A stretch of DNA of 64,000 bases from JASGIT01 sp047601665 (GTDB taxonomy: Bacteria; Pseudomonadota; Gammaproteobacteria; Burkholderiales; Burkholderiaceae_C): NCBI GenBank assembly GCA_047601665.1, contig JASGIT010000001.1:1054001-1118000 (forward strand). The letters are read 5' to 3'. Shown here one piece after another: positions 40,542 to 49,350 of this stretch (position 1 is its first letter; each line of letters opens with the position of its first letter). The translations under genes and the position numbers were made by a program. The notes below the pieces were generated by a model. It searched no databases. It saw only the letters and a program-made list of their open reading frames with translations, and was not told where the DNA came from.

Positions 40542-41605
40542 CAGTGCACGACTTGGGCGAGTTCGCCCTTGGCATATTTGGCCGCCACGACCTGCAGACT
40601 TTCGCCCTTGATCTTGCCGCCCTGGCCTTCGCAGCCGAATTCGAGGTAGCGCTGCTTGCAGATCAGGCGGGCAGCTTCGCGCGCGGGCTTCATCCACTCG
40701 CGCATGTCGAACTTGTCGGGGTTCTCGGCCTGGAACTTGCGCACCGCGCCGGTCATGGCGAGGCGGATGTCGGTGTCGATGTTGATCTTGCGCACGCCGT
40801 ACTTGATGGCTTCCTGGATTTCCTCCACGGGCACGCCGTAGGTCTCCTTCATCTTGCCGCCGTACTGGTTGATGATGGCCAGCAGGTCGGCCGGCACGGA
40901 AGACGAGCCGTGCATGACCAGGTGGGTGTTGGGAATGCGCGCGTGGATTTCCTTCACGCGGCTGATGGCCAGGATGTCGCCCGTGGGCTTGCGGCTGAAC
41001 TTGTACGCGCCGTGGCTGGTGCCGATGGCGATGGCCAGCGCGTCGAGCTGCGTGGCCTTGACGAACACGGCGGCTTCCTCGGGGTCGGTCAGCATCTGGC
41101 TGTGGTCGAGCTTGCCTTCGGCGCCGATGCCGTCTTCCTCGCCCGCGTCGCCGGTCTCCAGGTTGCCCAGGCAGCCGAGTTCGCCTTCCACCGTCACGCC
41201 CACCTTGTGGGCCATGTCCACGACCTTGCGCGTCACCTCGACGTTGTAGTCGAAGCCCGAGGGGGTCTTGCCGTCTTCGAGCAGCGAGCCGTCCATCATC
41301 ACCGAGCCGAAGCCCAGGTCGATCGCGCCCTGGCAGATCTTGGGGCTGGTGCCGTGGTCCTGGTGCATGACCAGCGGGATGTGCGGGTAGGCCTCGCTCG
41401 CGGCGGCGATCAGGTGCTTGATGAAGCTCTCGCCCGCGTACTTGCGCGCGCCGGCGCTGGCCTGCAGGATGACGGGCGCGCCCACCTCGTCGGCGGCGGC
41501 CATCACGGCCTGCACCTGCTCCAGGTTGTTGACGTTGAAGGCGGGAATGCCGTAGCTGTGGGCGGCGGCGTGGTCGAGCAGTTCGCGCATCGAGACGAGG
41601 GGCAT
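40541..41605 (-). CDS. fba: Fructose-bisphosphate aldolase, class II
   Basis: The 354-residue zinc-dependent aldolase has the metal and catalytic motif VMHQDHGTS and VMHGSSSVPADLL, of the Calvin-type FbaA subclass (start MPLVSMRELLDHAAAHSYG). It interconverts fructose-1,6-bisphosphate with two trioses. The start at 41605 is the conserved one. In relatives fba is often near pyk; here a two-component system and PAP2 genes lie between. Confidence 0.97.
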   Translation of the reverse strand: MPLVSMRELLDHAAAHSYGIPAFNVNNLEQVQAVMAAADEVGAPVILQASAGARKYAGESFIKHLIAAASEAYPHIPLVMHQDHGTSPKICQGAIDLGFGSVMMDGSLLEDGKTPSGFDYNVEVTRKVVDMAHKVGVTVEGELGCLGNLETGDAGEEDGIGAEGKLDHSQMLTDPEEAAVFVKATQLDALAIAIGTSHGAYKFSRKPTGDILAISRVKEIHARIPNTHLVMHGSSSVPADLLAIINQYGGKMKETYGVPVEEIQEAIKYGVRKINIDTDIRLAMTGAVRKFQAENPDKFDMREWMKPAREAARLICKQRYLEFGCEGQGGKIKGESLQVVAAKYAKGELAQVVH

Positions 41606-41660
41606 GGTGGGTGTCCTAGGAGTTGAAAGGCGGGAGGTAACCGCGTGGTAACCGCTGATT

Positions 41661-43028
41661 TTAAGACACTGCCTTTTCGGCCACGGACGCCGATCCCTGG
41701 GCCGCCCCCTGCGCGAATTCCAGGCGGTAGCACGTGGTGAAAGGCGCGGGCGCCGCGGCCTTTCCGAAGCGCCCGCCCAGCATCTGCGCCACGCGGGCAA
41801 TGATCTCGTGGCCCAGGTGCAGGCTGTCCGCGGGCGCGGCGGGCGGCTCGGCGCCGCAGCGCTGGCCGTCGTCACAGACCTGCAGCCACGCCTCCCGCAC
41901 CTGCACCTCGATGCGCGTGCGGGGCGGCGTGTGCTTGAGCGCGTTTTCCACCAGGTTGCGCAGCGCCATTTCCAGCAGCACGGCATTGCCGGGCACGACG
42001 AGGCGCTCCGGGGCCTGCACGGCGATCTGGCAGCCGCGCTCCCATGCGGCCTGGGCGTGGTCGGCGCTCACGCTGCGCGCCAGCTGGGCGACATCCACGG
42101 GCTCCAGCGCTTCGGACAGGGCCTGCCCCGCGCGCGCCAGCGCCAGCAGCTGCGTGAGCACGTGGCCCGCGTGCAGCGCGTCCTTGCCGATGCGGTCGAG
42201 CGCCAGGTGGTGCGCCGCCGCGTCCAGCCCGCCGCCCTGCAAGGCCCGCGCCTGCAGCACGATGGACGACAGGGGCGTGCGCAGCTCGTGAGCCACCTCG
42301 TTGGCCAGGCGGCGCTCGCGCACCAGGGCGGCCTGCTGCCGGTCGAGCAGGGTGTTGATGGAATCGACCACGGGCTCGAGCTCGCGCATCGGATTGCGCG
42401 CCGTGAGCCGCCCGGCGCGCGCCACGTCCAGCCGCGCCACGTCTTGCGACAGGCCGTACAGCGGCGCCAGCCCGCGCCGTATCGCCAACCCCAGCGCCAG
42501 CGCCACCACGGGCAGCAGCCACAGGCCGGGCTCGATGATCTGGCCCGCGATGTCGTCGGCCAGGTCGTCGCGTTCGTCCAGGTCGATGAGCACGGTGATC
42601 TTGCGCACACGCAGCGTGTCCCACTGCGTGAAGGTGCGCCATGCCGTCGCCGGCGGCCCGAGGTTCAGCGTGGCAAAGCCCTCGGGCGTGCCGAAGTCCG
42701 GCACGGGCGCATTGCCGATGCGCGAGACGAGCCGCCCCTCGGCGTTCCACTGCACCACGCTGAGGGACTGCTGGAAGTCGTGCGCGCGCAGGCCGGGCTT
42801 GTTGGCGCGGCGCGTGGACAGGGCCGGGTCCACGCCGTCGCCCACGCGCAGGTTGAGCAGCATCGCGGCCACACTGGCGAGGTGGCCGTCGGTGAGCTCG
42901 TCGGCCTCCTCCACCCCGGCCTGGTAGCCCCAGAAGACGAAGCTGCTCCACACCAGGGCCAGCGCGCCCAGCGACCAGAGCAGCAGCCGCCGGGTGAGGG
43001 AGGGGGACTGCGGCGCCCGCCCCGTCAC
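41661..43028 (-). CDS. Sensor histidine kinase, PmrB/QseC-like, with shortened ATP-binding region
   Basis: The 455-residue protein has membrane helices at ~17-37 and ~170-190, a periplasmic sensor of ~130 residues, and HAMP/DHp domains with the phospho-accepting motif ANEVAHELRTPLSS. The N-box LRNLVENALKHTP is present. The G1 region is only CDDGQRCG and the GLGLG-type G2 box is absent, replaced by LHLGHEIIARVAQMLGG. The start is GTG at 43028, overlapping the regulator stop by GTGA. ATP use may be weakened. Confidence 0.88.
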   Translation of the reverse strand: MTGRAPQSPSLTRRLLLWSLGALALVWSSFVFWGYQAGVEEADELTDGHLASVAAMLLNLRVGDGVDPALSTRRANKPGLRAHDFQQSLSVVQWNAEGRLVSRIGNAPVPDFGTPEGFATLNLGPPATAWRTFTQWDTLRVRKITVLIDLDERDDLADDIAGQIIEPGLWLLPVVALALGLAIRRGLAPLYGLSQDVARLDVARAGRLTARNPMRELEPVVDSINTLLDRQQAALVRERRLANEVAHELRTPLSSIVLQARALQGGGLDAAAHHLALDRIGKDALHAGHVLTQLLALARAGQALSEALEPVDVAQLARSVSADHAQAAWERGCQIAVQAPERLVVPGNAVLLEMALRNLVENALKHTPPRTRIEVQVREAWLQVCDDGQRCGAEPPAAPADSLHLGHEIIARVAQMLGGRFGKAAAPAPFTTCYRLEFAQGAAQGSASVAEKAVS

Positions 43029-43714
43029 CCTTTGCGCTCCTGCGGCATGAAGTAGCCCACGCCGCGCATGGTGACGATGCATTCGCTGCCCAGCTTGCGG
43101 CGCAGGTGGTGGATGTGCACTTCCACCGCGTTGCTCTCCACGCCGGACTCCCAGTTGTACAGGCGCTCCTCGATCTGCTGGCGCGAGAGCACGCGGCCCT
43201 GCGCCTGCAGCAGCACCAGCAGCACCGAGAACGCGCGCGGCGACAGTTCCACCGCCTCGCCCCCCCGGTGCACGCTGCGCGCCGCCGGGTCCACCTCCAG
43301 GTCGCCGTGGCGGATGACGGGCGCCGAGCGCCCCGCCGCGCGGCGCAGCAGGGCGCGCAGGCGGGCTTCGAGCTCGTCCACGTCGAAGGGCTTGGTCAGG
43401 TAGTCGTCCGCGCCCAGGTTCAGCCCCGCGACGCGCTCGTGCACCTGGTCGCGCGCGGTCAGGATGAGCACGGGCGTGTGGGGGTTGGGCAGGCCCTCGG
43501 TGGCGGGCGCCGCGCGCAGGCGGCGCAGCAACTCGCTGCCGTCGGCGCCGGGCAGGCCCAGGTCGAGCAGCACGGCGTCGAAGCGCTCCAGCGCCAGCGC
43601 CGCCCAGGCCGGGGCCACAGCGGCGCACAGGTCCACCGCGTAGCCGCGCTGCTGCAGGTTGGCGCGCAGCCCTTCGGCAATGCCCGCATCGTCTTCGACC
43701 ACCAGGATTCGCAT
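43025..43714 (-). CDS. OmpR/PmrA-family response regulator
   Basis: The 229-residue protein has a receiver (VEDD near residue 7, VLLDLGLPG with the phosphorylated aspartate near residue 51, lysine in YLTKPFD) and a winged-helix DNA-binding domain (NAVEVHIHHLRRKLG, RGVGYFM). It overlaps the kinase gene by 4 bases. It faces two PAP2 phosphatase genes across a gap with a PmrA-box-like direct repeat, the basis for suggesting PmrA-like function in envelope lipid modification. Confidence 0.94.
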   Translation of the reverse strand: MRILVVEDDAGIAEGLRANLQQRGYAVDLCAAVAPAWAALALERFDAVLLDLGLPGADGSELLRRLRAAPATEGLPNPHTPVLILTARDQVHERVAGLNLGADDYLTKPFDVDELEARLRALLRRAAGRSAPVIRHGDLEVDPAARSVHRGGEAVELSPRAFSVLLVLLQAQGRVLSRQQIEERLYNWESGVESNAVEVHIHHLRRKLGSECIVTMRGVGYFMPQERKG

Positions 43715-43727
43715 GGCTGCCGATGTT

Positions 43728-43764
43728 AGATCGTCAACACGTTCTGAGAGCGTATTGACGATCT
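43728..43764. promoter_or_regulatory. Inverted repeat upstream of the response regulator
   Basis: AGATCGTCAA (43728-43737) and TTGACGATCT (43755-43764) form a perfect 10-base inverted repeat with a 17-base spacer, in the gap between the regulator and the PAP2 genes. TTGACG could serve as a -35 box toward the PAP2 genes. Confidence 0.4.
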
Positions 43765-43779
43765 TAAGGAGACGTTAAG
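43763..43779. promoter_or_regulatory. PmrA-box-like direct repeat
   Basis: CTTAAG-GAGAC-GTTAAG matches the PmrA-box form of two (C/T)TTAA(G/T) half-sites with a 5-base spacer, with one mismatch (G for C/T) on this strand. It is 49 bases upstream of the response regulator and 24 bases before the first PAP2 gene, so it could control either direction. Confidence 0.5.
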
Positions 43780-43803
43780 AGCCGGTTCTTACAGTGCGGC
43801 CCC

Positions 43804-44529
43804 ATGCGTGCGAAACCCACCACCCCCTCCTGGCGGCTGACACTGCTCTGGACGCTGCTGACCCTGGGGCTGGTACTGGGCTGGGACTGGATCGGCGGGG
43901 GCCGGGCCGATCTGGCGCTGGCCCGCTGGTATGGCACGTCCCACGGCTTCGCGCTGCGCCAAAACTGGTTCACGGTGCAGGTGATGCACGAGGCCGGCCG
44001 GCGGCTGGCCTGGACGCTGGTAGTGGCGCTGACGCTGGCGATCTGGTGGCCCGTGGGCTTTCTGCGGCGCGTGGCCCAGCCGGCGCGCGTGCAACTGGCG
44101 ACAAGCGTTCTGCTCGCCCTGGCCGTGGTGGCCATGCTCAAGCACGCCAGCAAGACGAGTTGCCCCTGGGACCTGGCGGAATTCGGCGGTGTGGCGCGCT
44201 ACGTGTCGCACTGGGCCTGGGGGCAGACCGACGGCGGCAGCGGGCGCTGCTTTCCGGGCGGCCACGCCTCGGCGGGCTTTGCCTTCGTGGCCGGCTATTT
44301 CGCCCTGCGCCGCCACGTGCCGCGGGTGGCGCGGCGCTGGCTGGCCGTGGCGCTGCTGGCGGGCTTTGCCTTTGGCTGGGCGCAGCAGATGCGCGGCGCG
44401 CATTTCATGAGCCACACGTTCTGGACGGCCTGGCTGTGCTGGACGGCGGGCTGGCTGTACGACCTGGCGTTCCAGCCGCTGGCCAGCCGCCTTGGCGCGC
44501 GCAGCGCGGACGCGCTGGCCGCTTCATAA
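43804..44529 (+). CDS. PAP2-family phosphatase, LpxE/PgpB-like
   Basis: The 241-residue membrane protein has five or six helices. PAP2 motifs are recognisable: KHASKTSCPWDL (first block, variant), CFPGGHASAGFAF (second block with PGGH) and RGAHFMSHTFW (third block with the catalytic histidine). Members remove phosphate from lipid A, phosphatidylglycerol phosphate or undecaprenyl pyrophosphate. The first block has S and C where KxxxxxxRP is usual, as in lipid-A-type relatives. Its position opposite a PmrA-like regulator favours a lipid A role. Confidence 0.85.
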   Translation: MRAKPTTPSWRLTLLWTLLTLGLVLGWDWIGGGRADLALARWYGTSHGFALRQNWFTVQVMHEAGRRLAWTLVVALTLAIWWPVGFLRRVAQPARVQLATSVLLALAVVAMLKHASKTSCPWDLAEFGGVARYVSHWAWGQTDGGSGRCFPGGHASAGFAFVAGYFALRRHVPRVARRWLAVALLAGFAFGWAQQMRGAHFMSHTFWTAWLCWTAGWLYDLAFQPLASRLGARSADALAAS

Positions 44530-44544
44530 AACCAGGCCGACACC

Positions 44545-45099
44545 ATGCTGCCCTTCTTCGACGCCCCCGTTTTCGCGGCCTTGAACGCCGGGCCGCACAC
44601 GCCTGCCGCCATCATCCAGACGGCGCGCTGGCTGTCCAACGGGCTGCCGCAGGTGGTGTGCGGCGTGCTGCTGGGCGCGCTGGTCGCCGGGCAGCCGCAC
44701 ACGCGGCGCGCCGTGCTGCTGTGCCTGGCCAGCCTGCTGCTGACCTGGCTCATGGTGCATGTGGTTCGCTGGGCCATGCCCATGCCGCGCCCGGCGCAAT
44801 TGGGGCTGGGCATCCAGTGGATAGAACATGGCGCGCGGGCGGGCTTTCCGTCGATGCACGCCGCCGGGGCGTTCGCGCTGGCCACGGCGCTGTCGCTCGC
44901 GCGGCTGCCGCGCGCCGCGCTGATGGCCTGGGCCGCCGCCCTGGCCGTGGGCTGGAGCCGCCTGTGCCTGGGCGTGCACTTTCCATCGGATGTGCTGGCG
45001 GGCGCGGGGGCGGGCGCGGCCTGCGCCTGGCTCGCCTACAGGGGCACGCGCCATCTCAAGTACCCGGCGGCGCTCCCAAGCCCAGTCCACCACGCTTGA
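44545..45099 (+). CDS. PAP2-family phosphatase, second copy
   Basis: The 184-residue protein has four or five helices. The motifs are close to consensus: RWAMPMPRP, GFPSMHAAGAFAL and SRLCLGVHFPSDVL, so it is likely active. It is smaller and unlike the first PAP2 protein in sequence, so it is not a recent duplicate. It is probably co-transcribed with the gene 15 bases upstream. Undecaprenyl pyrophosphate or a related lipid is a plausible substrate. Confidence 0.87.
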   Translation: MLPFFDAPVFAALNAGPHTPAAIIQTARWLSNGLPQVVCGVLLGALVAGQPHTRRAVLLCLASLLLTWLMVHVVRWAMPMPRPAQLGLGIQWIEHGARAGFPSMHAAGAFALATALSLARLPRAALMAWAAALAVGWSRLCLGVHFPSDVLAGAGAGAACAWLAYRGTRHLKYPAALPSPVHHA

Positions 45100-45126
45100 T
45101 TAGGCGCGGCCCGGGCCGGGGGGTGG

Positions 45127-46566
45127 TCACACCACCCGGCAGATCTTCAGCATGTTGGAGCCGCCCGGCGCGCCCATGGGTTCGCCGCAGGTGATGGCGT
45201 ACACGTCGCCGCTTTGCACGATGTTGCGCGCCTTGAGGCGGGCCTCGGCCTGCTCCAGCGCGGCGTCGCGGTCGCTGCTGCTGTCCACCAGCAGCGGGCG
45301 CACGTTGCGGTACAGCGCCATCTTGCGCTGCGTGGAGACCTTGGGCGTGAGCGCATAGATGGGCACGTGGATGCGGTGGCGGCTCATCCACAGCGCGGTG
45401 GAGCCGCTTTCGGTCAGCGCCACGATGGCCTTGGCGCCCAGGTGGTGGGCGGTGAACAGCGCGCCCATGGCGATGCTCTGGTCGATGCGGCTGAAGGTCT
45501 TGCCGGAGAAGTCGGCGTCGAGCTCCACCTGCTCGGCGGCCTCGGCGGCGGAGCAGATGGCGGCCATTTCCTGCACGGTTTCGAGCGGGAACTTGCCCGC
45601 GGCGGTCTCGGCGGAGAGCATCACGGCGTCGGTGCCGTCGAGCACGGCGTTGGCCACGTCGCTCACCTCGGCGCGGGTGGGCACGGGGTTGGTGATCATG
45701 CTCTCCATCATCTGCGTGGCGGTGATGACGACCTTGTCCATCTCGCGCGCCATGCGGATCATGCGTTTTTGCAGCGCGGGCACGGCGGCGTTGCCCACTT
45801 CCACGGCCAGGTCGCCGCGCGCGACCATGATGCCGTCGGACACGCGCAGGATTTCCTCCAGGCGCGGGATGGCCTCGGCGCGCTCGATCTTGGCGATCAG
45901 GCCCGGCTTGTGGCGGAACTCGGCGGCGGCCACGTTGCACAGCTGGCGCGCCATCTCCATGTCGGTGGCGTTCTTGGGGAAGCTCACGGCCACGTAGTCG
46001 GCCTGGAAGGACATGGCGGTCTTGATGTCCTCCATGTCCTTGGCGGTCAGCGCCGGGGCGGTGAGGCCGCCGCCCTGCTTGTTGATGCCCTTGTTGTTGG
46101 ACAGTTCGCCGCCGAGCTTGACGGTGGTGGTGACCTGGTCGCCGAGCACGTTGTCCACCGTGAGCACGATGAGGCCGTCGTTGAGCAGCAGCACGTCGCC
46201 GGGCTTCACGTCGCGCGGCAGTTCCTTGTAGTCCAGGCCCACGCCGTGGACGTCGCCGAGCTCGGCGCGGCCCGCGTCGAGCACGAAGCGCGCGCCGGGC
46301 TCCAGCATGACCTTGCCCTCGGCGAACTTGCCGACGCGGATCTTGGGGCCTTGCAGGTCGGCCATGATGGCCACTTCACGGCCCGCGCGCGCGGCGGCCT
46401 CGCGCACCATGGTGGCGCGGTCGATGTGGTCCTGCGCCTTGCCGTGGCTGAAGTTCAGGCGCACGACGTTGACGCCGGTGCGGATCATCTGCTCCAGCAG
46501 CTGCGGGTCGCTGGAGGCGGGGCCGAGGGTGGCGACGATTTTGGTCGAGCGGTGCTTGGTGGACAT
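45127..46566 (-). CDS. pyk: Pyruvate kinase
   Basis: The 479-residue enzyme has the N-terminal TKIVATLGPASS, VRLNFSHG, the signature AIMADLQGPKIRVG and GDLAVEVG. It makes pyruvate and ATP from phosphoenolpyruvate. Length is normal. The start at 46566 (MSTKHRSTKIVATL) has a GGAGACC ribosome-binding region. It converges on the second PAP2 gene with only 27 bases between. Confidence 0.97.
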   Translation of the reverse strand: MSTKHRSTKIVATLGPASSDPQLLEQMIRTGVNVVRLNFSHGKAQDHIDRATMVREAAARAGREVAIMADLQGPKIRVGKFAEGKVMLEPGARFVLDAGRAELGDVHGVGLDYKELPRDVKPGDVLLLNDGLIVLTVDNVLGDQVTTTVKLGGELSNNKGINKQGGGLTAPALTAKDMEDIKTAMSFQADYVAVSFPKNATDMEMARQLCNVAAAEFRHKPGLIAKIERAEAIPRLEEILRVSDGIMVARGDLAVEVGNAAVPALQKRMIRMAREMDKVVITATQMMESMITNPVPTRAEVSDVANAVLDGTDAVMLSAETAAGKFPLETVQEMAAICSAAEAAEQVELDADFSGKTFSRIDQSIAMGALFTAHHLGAKAIVALTESGSTALWMSRHRIHVPIYALTPKVSTQRKMALYRNVRPLLVDSSSDRDAALEQAEARLKARNIVQSGDVYAITCGEPMGAPGGSNMLKICRVV

Positions 46567-46659
46567 GGGGGAAGGTCTCCTTGGGGGGTGTATGTAATCC
46601 GGTTTCAATTTTGGCACCGATGCGGTTACATCGGGGTTTCGGCCGAAGATGCCGGATTT

Positions 46660-46715
46660 CAGCCAAATCGGCCTCCAGCGCTTACTGGGCAAGCGCTAGC
46701 AGCTATCAAAAGAGT
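46660..46715. repeat. Copy of the AGCGCTTG/GCTAT repeat upstream of pyk
   Basis: CAGCCAAATCGGCCTCCAGC, then GGGCAAGCGCTAGCAGCTAT and CAAAAGAGTAG. It is nearly identical to the copy at 29169, with two changes in the stem. Confidence 0.85.
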
Positions 46716-46755
46716 AGTGAATAACACTTATGCCGCCCCACAGGGGGCCGCCGGC

Positions 46756-48141
46756 CTACAACGCCCGCATCAGCGCCTCGATCTCATCCGCCTTCACGGG
46801 CACGCCGCGCGTAGTCAGTTCGCAGCCGTCCTCGGTGACGAAGGCGTCGTCCTCGATGCGGATGCCGATGCCGTGGAACGCCTCGGGCACGCCGGGCGCG
46901 GGGCGCACGTACAGGCCGGGCTCGATGGTCAGCGCCATGCCGGGGCGCAGGATGCGGCTCGGGCGGTTGGTGATGGTTTCACCCGAAAGCGGGTCTTTGC
47001 GCTCGCTGGCCTGGCCGATTTCGCTGGGCTCCACGTAGCTGCCGCAGTCGTGCACGTCCATGCCGATCCAGTGGCTGGTGCGGTGCATGTAGAACGGGAA
47101 GTAGGCGCGCTTGTCGATCACGTCCTGCGCGCTGCCCGCCTTGTTCCTGTCGATCAGGCCCAGGTCGAGCAGGCCCTGCGCGAGCACGGCCACGGTGGCG
47201 TCGTGCGGGTCGTTGAAGCGCGCGCCGGGGCGGGTGGCGGCGACGGCGGCGTCCTGGCTGGCGAGCACCAGGTCGTACAGCGCGCGCTGCGGGCCGGTGA
47301 ACTGGCCGTTGGCGGGAAAGGTGCGCGTGATGTCGCTCGCGTAGCCGTCGAGCTCGCAGCCCGCGTCGATAAGCACCAGGTCGCCGCTACGCAGCGGCGC
47401 GGCGTCGGCGCGGTAGTGCAGCACGCAGGCGTTGTCCCCGGCGGCCACGATGGAGCCGTAGGCCGGGAACTGCGAGCCGTGGCGGCGGAATTCGTGCAGC
47501 AGTTCGGCTTCGAGGTGGTATTCGCGCAGATCCTGCCCGGCGCGCACCATGCGCGCGCTGGTCTGCATGGCGCGCACGTGGGCGCCGGCGCTGATCTGCG
47601 CGGCGCGGCGCATGATGGCCTGCTCGTGCGCGTCTTTCACCAGGCGCATTTCATCGAGCAGCGTGCACAGGTCGCTTTGCTGCGCCGGGCACAGCGCGCC
47701 GAAGCGGGCACGGGCGCGCACCGGGTTGAGCCAGCCGTCCACGCGCGCGGCCAGGCCGGGGTGGGTGGCGAAGGGGTACCAGACCTGGCTGCGGTTTTCG
47801 AGCAGGCGCGGCAGGCGCGCGTCGAGTTCGGCGAACGAATACGCGGCCTGCACGCCCAGGGCGGCGGGCGCGGCCTCGGGGCCGAGGCGGTAGCCGTCCC
47901 AGATCTCGCGCTCCAGGTCCTTGGGGGCGCAGAACAGGGTGGACTCGCCCTCGCCGGTCAGCACCAGCAGCGCCAGCGGCTCGGTGAAGCCGGTCAGGTA
48001 GTAGAAGTAGCTGTCGTGCCGGAACGGAAAGCCGTTGTCGCGGTTGCGCGGCTGCTCCAGCGCGGTGGGGATGAGGGCAATGCCGCCCGCGCCCAACTGG
48101 CGGGCGAGGGCTTGGCGGCGAGAGGCATAGGGCGTGGTCAT
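46756..48141 (-). CDS. pepP: Xaa-Pro aminopeptidase
   Basis: The 461-residue M24B aminopeptidase has an N-terminal AMP_N domain (DSYFYYLTGFTEP) and a pita-bread metal domain with LVLIDAGCELDGYASDITRTF, HRTSHWIGMDVHD and GMALTIEPGLYV. It removes N-terminal residues before proline and needs two Mn2+. Starts at MTTPYASRRQALARQ. It is followed by pyk on the same strand after 189 bases that include a repeat. Confidence 0.95.
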   Translation of the reverse strand: MTTPYASRRQALARQLGAGGIALIPTALEQPRNRDNGFPFRHDSYFYYLTGFTEPLALLVLTGEGESTLFCAPKDLEREIWDGYRLGPEAAPAALGVQAAYSFAELDARLPRLLENRSQVWYPFATHPGLAARVDGWLNPVRARARFGALCPAQQSDLCTLLDEMRLVKDAHEQAIMRRAAQISAGAHVRAMQTSARMVRAGQDLREYHLEAELLHEFRRHGSQFPAYGSIVAAGDNACVLHYRADAAPLRSGDLVLIDAGCELDGYASDITRTFPANGQFTGPQRALYDLVLASQDAAVAATRPGARFNDPHDATVAVLAQGLLDLGLIDRNKAGSAQDVIDKRAYFPFYMHRTSHWIGMDVHDCGSYVEPSEIGQASERKDPLSGETITNRPSRILRPGMALTIEPGLYVRPAPGVPEAFHGIGIRIEDDAFVTEDGCELTTRGVPVKADEIEALMRAL

Positions 48142-48173
48142 CGCCCTATGTTAGACCTTCGCCAGGCGTTCGT

Positions 48174-48464
48174 TCAGGACGCCTTGGTCAGCGGCTCGGG
48201 CGTCAGCACGCGGAAGCCGGAGCGGCGTTCGGGCGGCTCGTCGGCCAGCGCCGCCGGGGGCTGGGGCTCGGCGCGGCGCGGGGTCCAGGGGCCGGCGGCG
48301 ATTTCGGCCCGCAGGCGCTCGATGCGCTCGGCATACATGCGCGCCAGGGCCTGGTGGTGCTCCGCCGCGGCTTCGTGTTCCAGCCGCGCGAACATGGCCT
48401 CGCGCAGCATGGTTTCCGTTCGCTTGGCATAGGCTTTGGAGCCTTGGTCGAAGAAGTCGAACAT
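48174..48464 (-). CDS. Small cytoplasmic protein, function unknown (96 aa)
   Basis: It begins MFDFFDQGSKAYAKRTETML, with a strong AGGAGG 6-7 bases before the ATG at 48464. The first ~65 residues are an uninterrupted charged helix that may form a coiled coil; the tail is Pro/Ala-rich. I do not recognise a family. It sits 65 bases downstream of murU and 32 bases upstream of pepP. Confidence 0.7.
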   Translation of the reverse strand: MFDFFDQGSKAYAKRTETMLREAMFARLEHEAAAEHHQALARMYAERIERLRAEIAAGPWTPRRAEPQPPAALADEPPERRSGFRVLTPEPLTKAS

Positions 48465-48529
48465 GTAACCTCCTTGGCTGGGTTGTCGCACTGCGGCCCA
48501 TTGTGGAGGATTTAGGAAGACCGTGCCTG

Positions 48530-49258
48530 TCAGCCAACTGCCTGCAAACGCTGTAGTCTTTCCGGCGTACCCACGTCCGTCCAACGGCCCGTGTAGAGCG
48601 ATGCGCCGACACGGCCCGCATCCATAGCGCGGCGCAGCAGGGGCGCGAGCGGCGCGGCCGCGCCGGCGGGGTTGCCGGGCGGAATGTCGCACCAGGGCGC
48701 GGCGAACAGATCGGCCTTGAGCAGCGCGATGGTGCTGTAGGTGTAGCGCTCGCCCGCTGCTGTATTCAGCGCCAGCCCGTCGGGCGAGAGGCCGAAGTCG
48801 CCCTGCGAGTTGTGTTCAGGATTGGGCACCAGCCACAGGTGGGCCAGACGATCGCTCCGCGCGAAGGCCTGGGCGGCATCCTGGGGGAAGGTGAAATCCG
48901 GCGCGAACACGTCGCCCGCCGCCAGCCAGAACACCGGCCCCAACTGCGGCAGCGCGCGCGCGATGCCGCCCGCCGTCTCCAGCGCGCGGCCGAAGTCGCG
49001 GCCTTCGTGGGAGTAGAAAATAGATAGCTGCCAGCGCTCGTCCACATTGGCCTGGAGGCCGAAATGGTCTGAAATCTGCTCCCCCAGCCACGCGGTGTTG
49101 ATGCACACGCGCCGCACGCCCGCCTGGGCCAGCGCGCGCAGGTGCCACTCCAGCAGCGGGCGCCCCCGCACGGTGAGCAGCGGTTTGGGCGTGGTATCGG
49201 TCAGGGGGCGCATACGCTCGCCCCGGCCTGCGGCGAGCAGCATGGCGGGAATGGTCAT
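48530..49258 (-). CDS. murU: Nucleotidyltransferase, MurU-like (N-acetylmuramate-1-phosphate uridylyltransferase)
   Basis: The 242-residue GT-A-type nucleotidyltransferase has the nucleotide-binding start MLLAAGRGERMRPLTDTTPK and metal-binding FWLAAGDVF. The YTGRWTDVGTPERL end is typical of MurU, which makes UDP-MurNAc in cell-wall recycling; a sugar-1-phosphate guanylyl- or thymidylyltransferase role is less likely. Start at 49258 by motif position. Residues ~62-81 (HFGLQANVDERWQLSIF) are encoded by a copy of the palindromic repeat. It is divergent from tkt. Confidence 0.87.
   Translation of the reverse strand: MTIPAMLLAAGRGERMRPLTDTTPKPLLTVRGRPLLEWHLRALAQAGVRRVCINTAWLGEQISDHFGLQANVDERWQLSIFYSHEGRDFGRALETAGGIARALPQLGPVFWLAAGDVFAPDFTFPQDAAQAFARSDRLAHLWLVPNPEHNSQGDFGLSPDGLALNTAAGERYTYSTIALLKADLFAAPWCDIPPGNPAGAAAPLAPLLRRAMDAGRVGASLYTGRWTDVGTPERLQRLQAVG
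49018..49075. repeat. Repeat copy inside murU
   Basis: ATAGCTGCCAGCGCTCG, then CCTGGAGGCCGAAATGG and TCTGAAA. It matches the reverse complement of the copy at 29169 (ATAGCTGCCAGCGCTTG, CTGGAGGCCGATTTGG) across both ends. It is translated in frame. Confidence 0.8.
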
Positions 49259-49350
49259 GGCCGCGCAGTGTAGAGCGTGGGCATGGCGGTACGGGCTGGT
49301 TACGGCGCACCGGTAAAATCGCGGGTTCACCCTCACTGCCTCCGCTTTAC

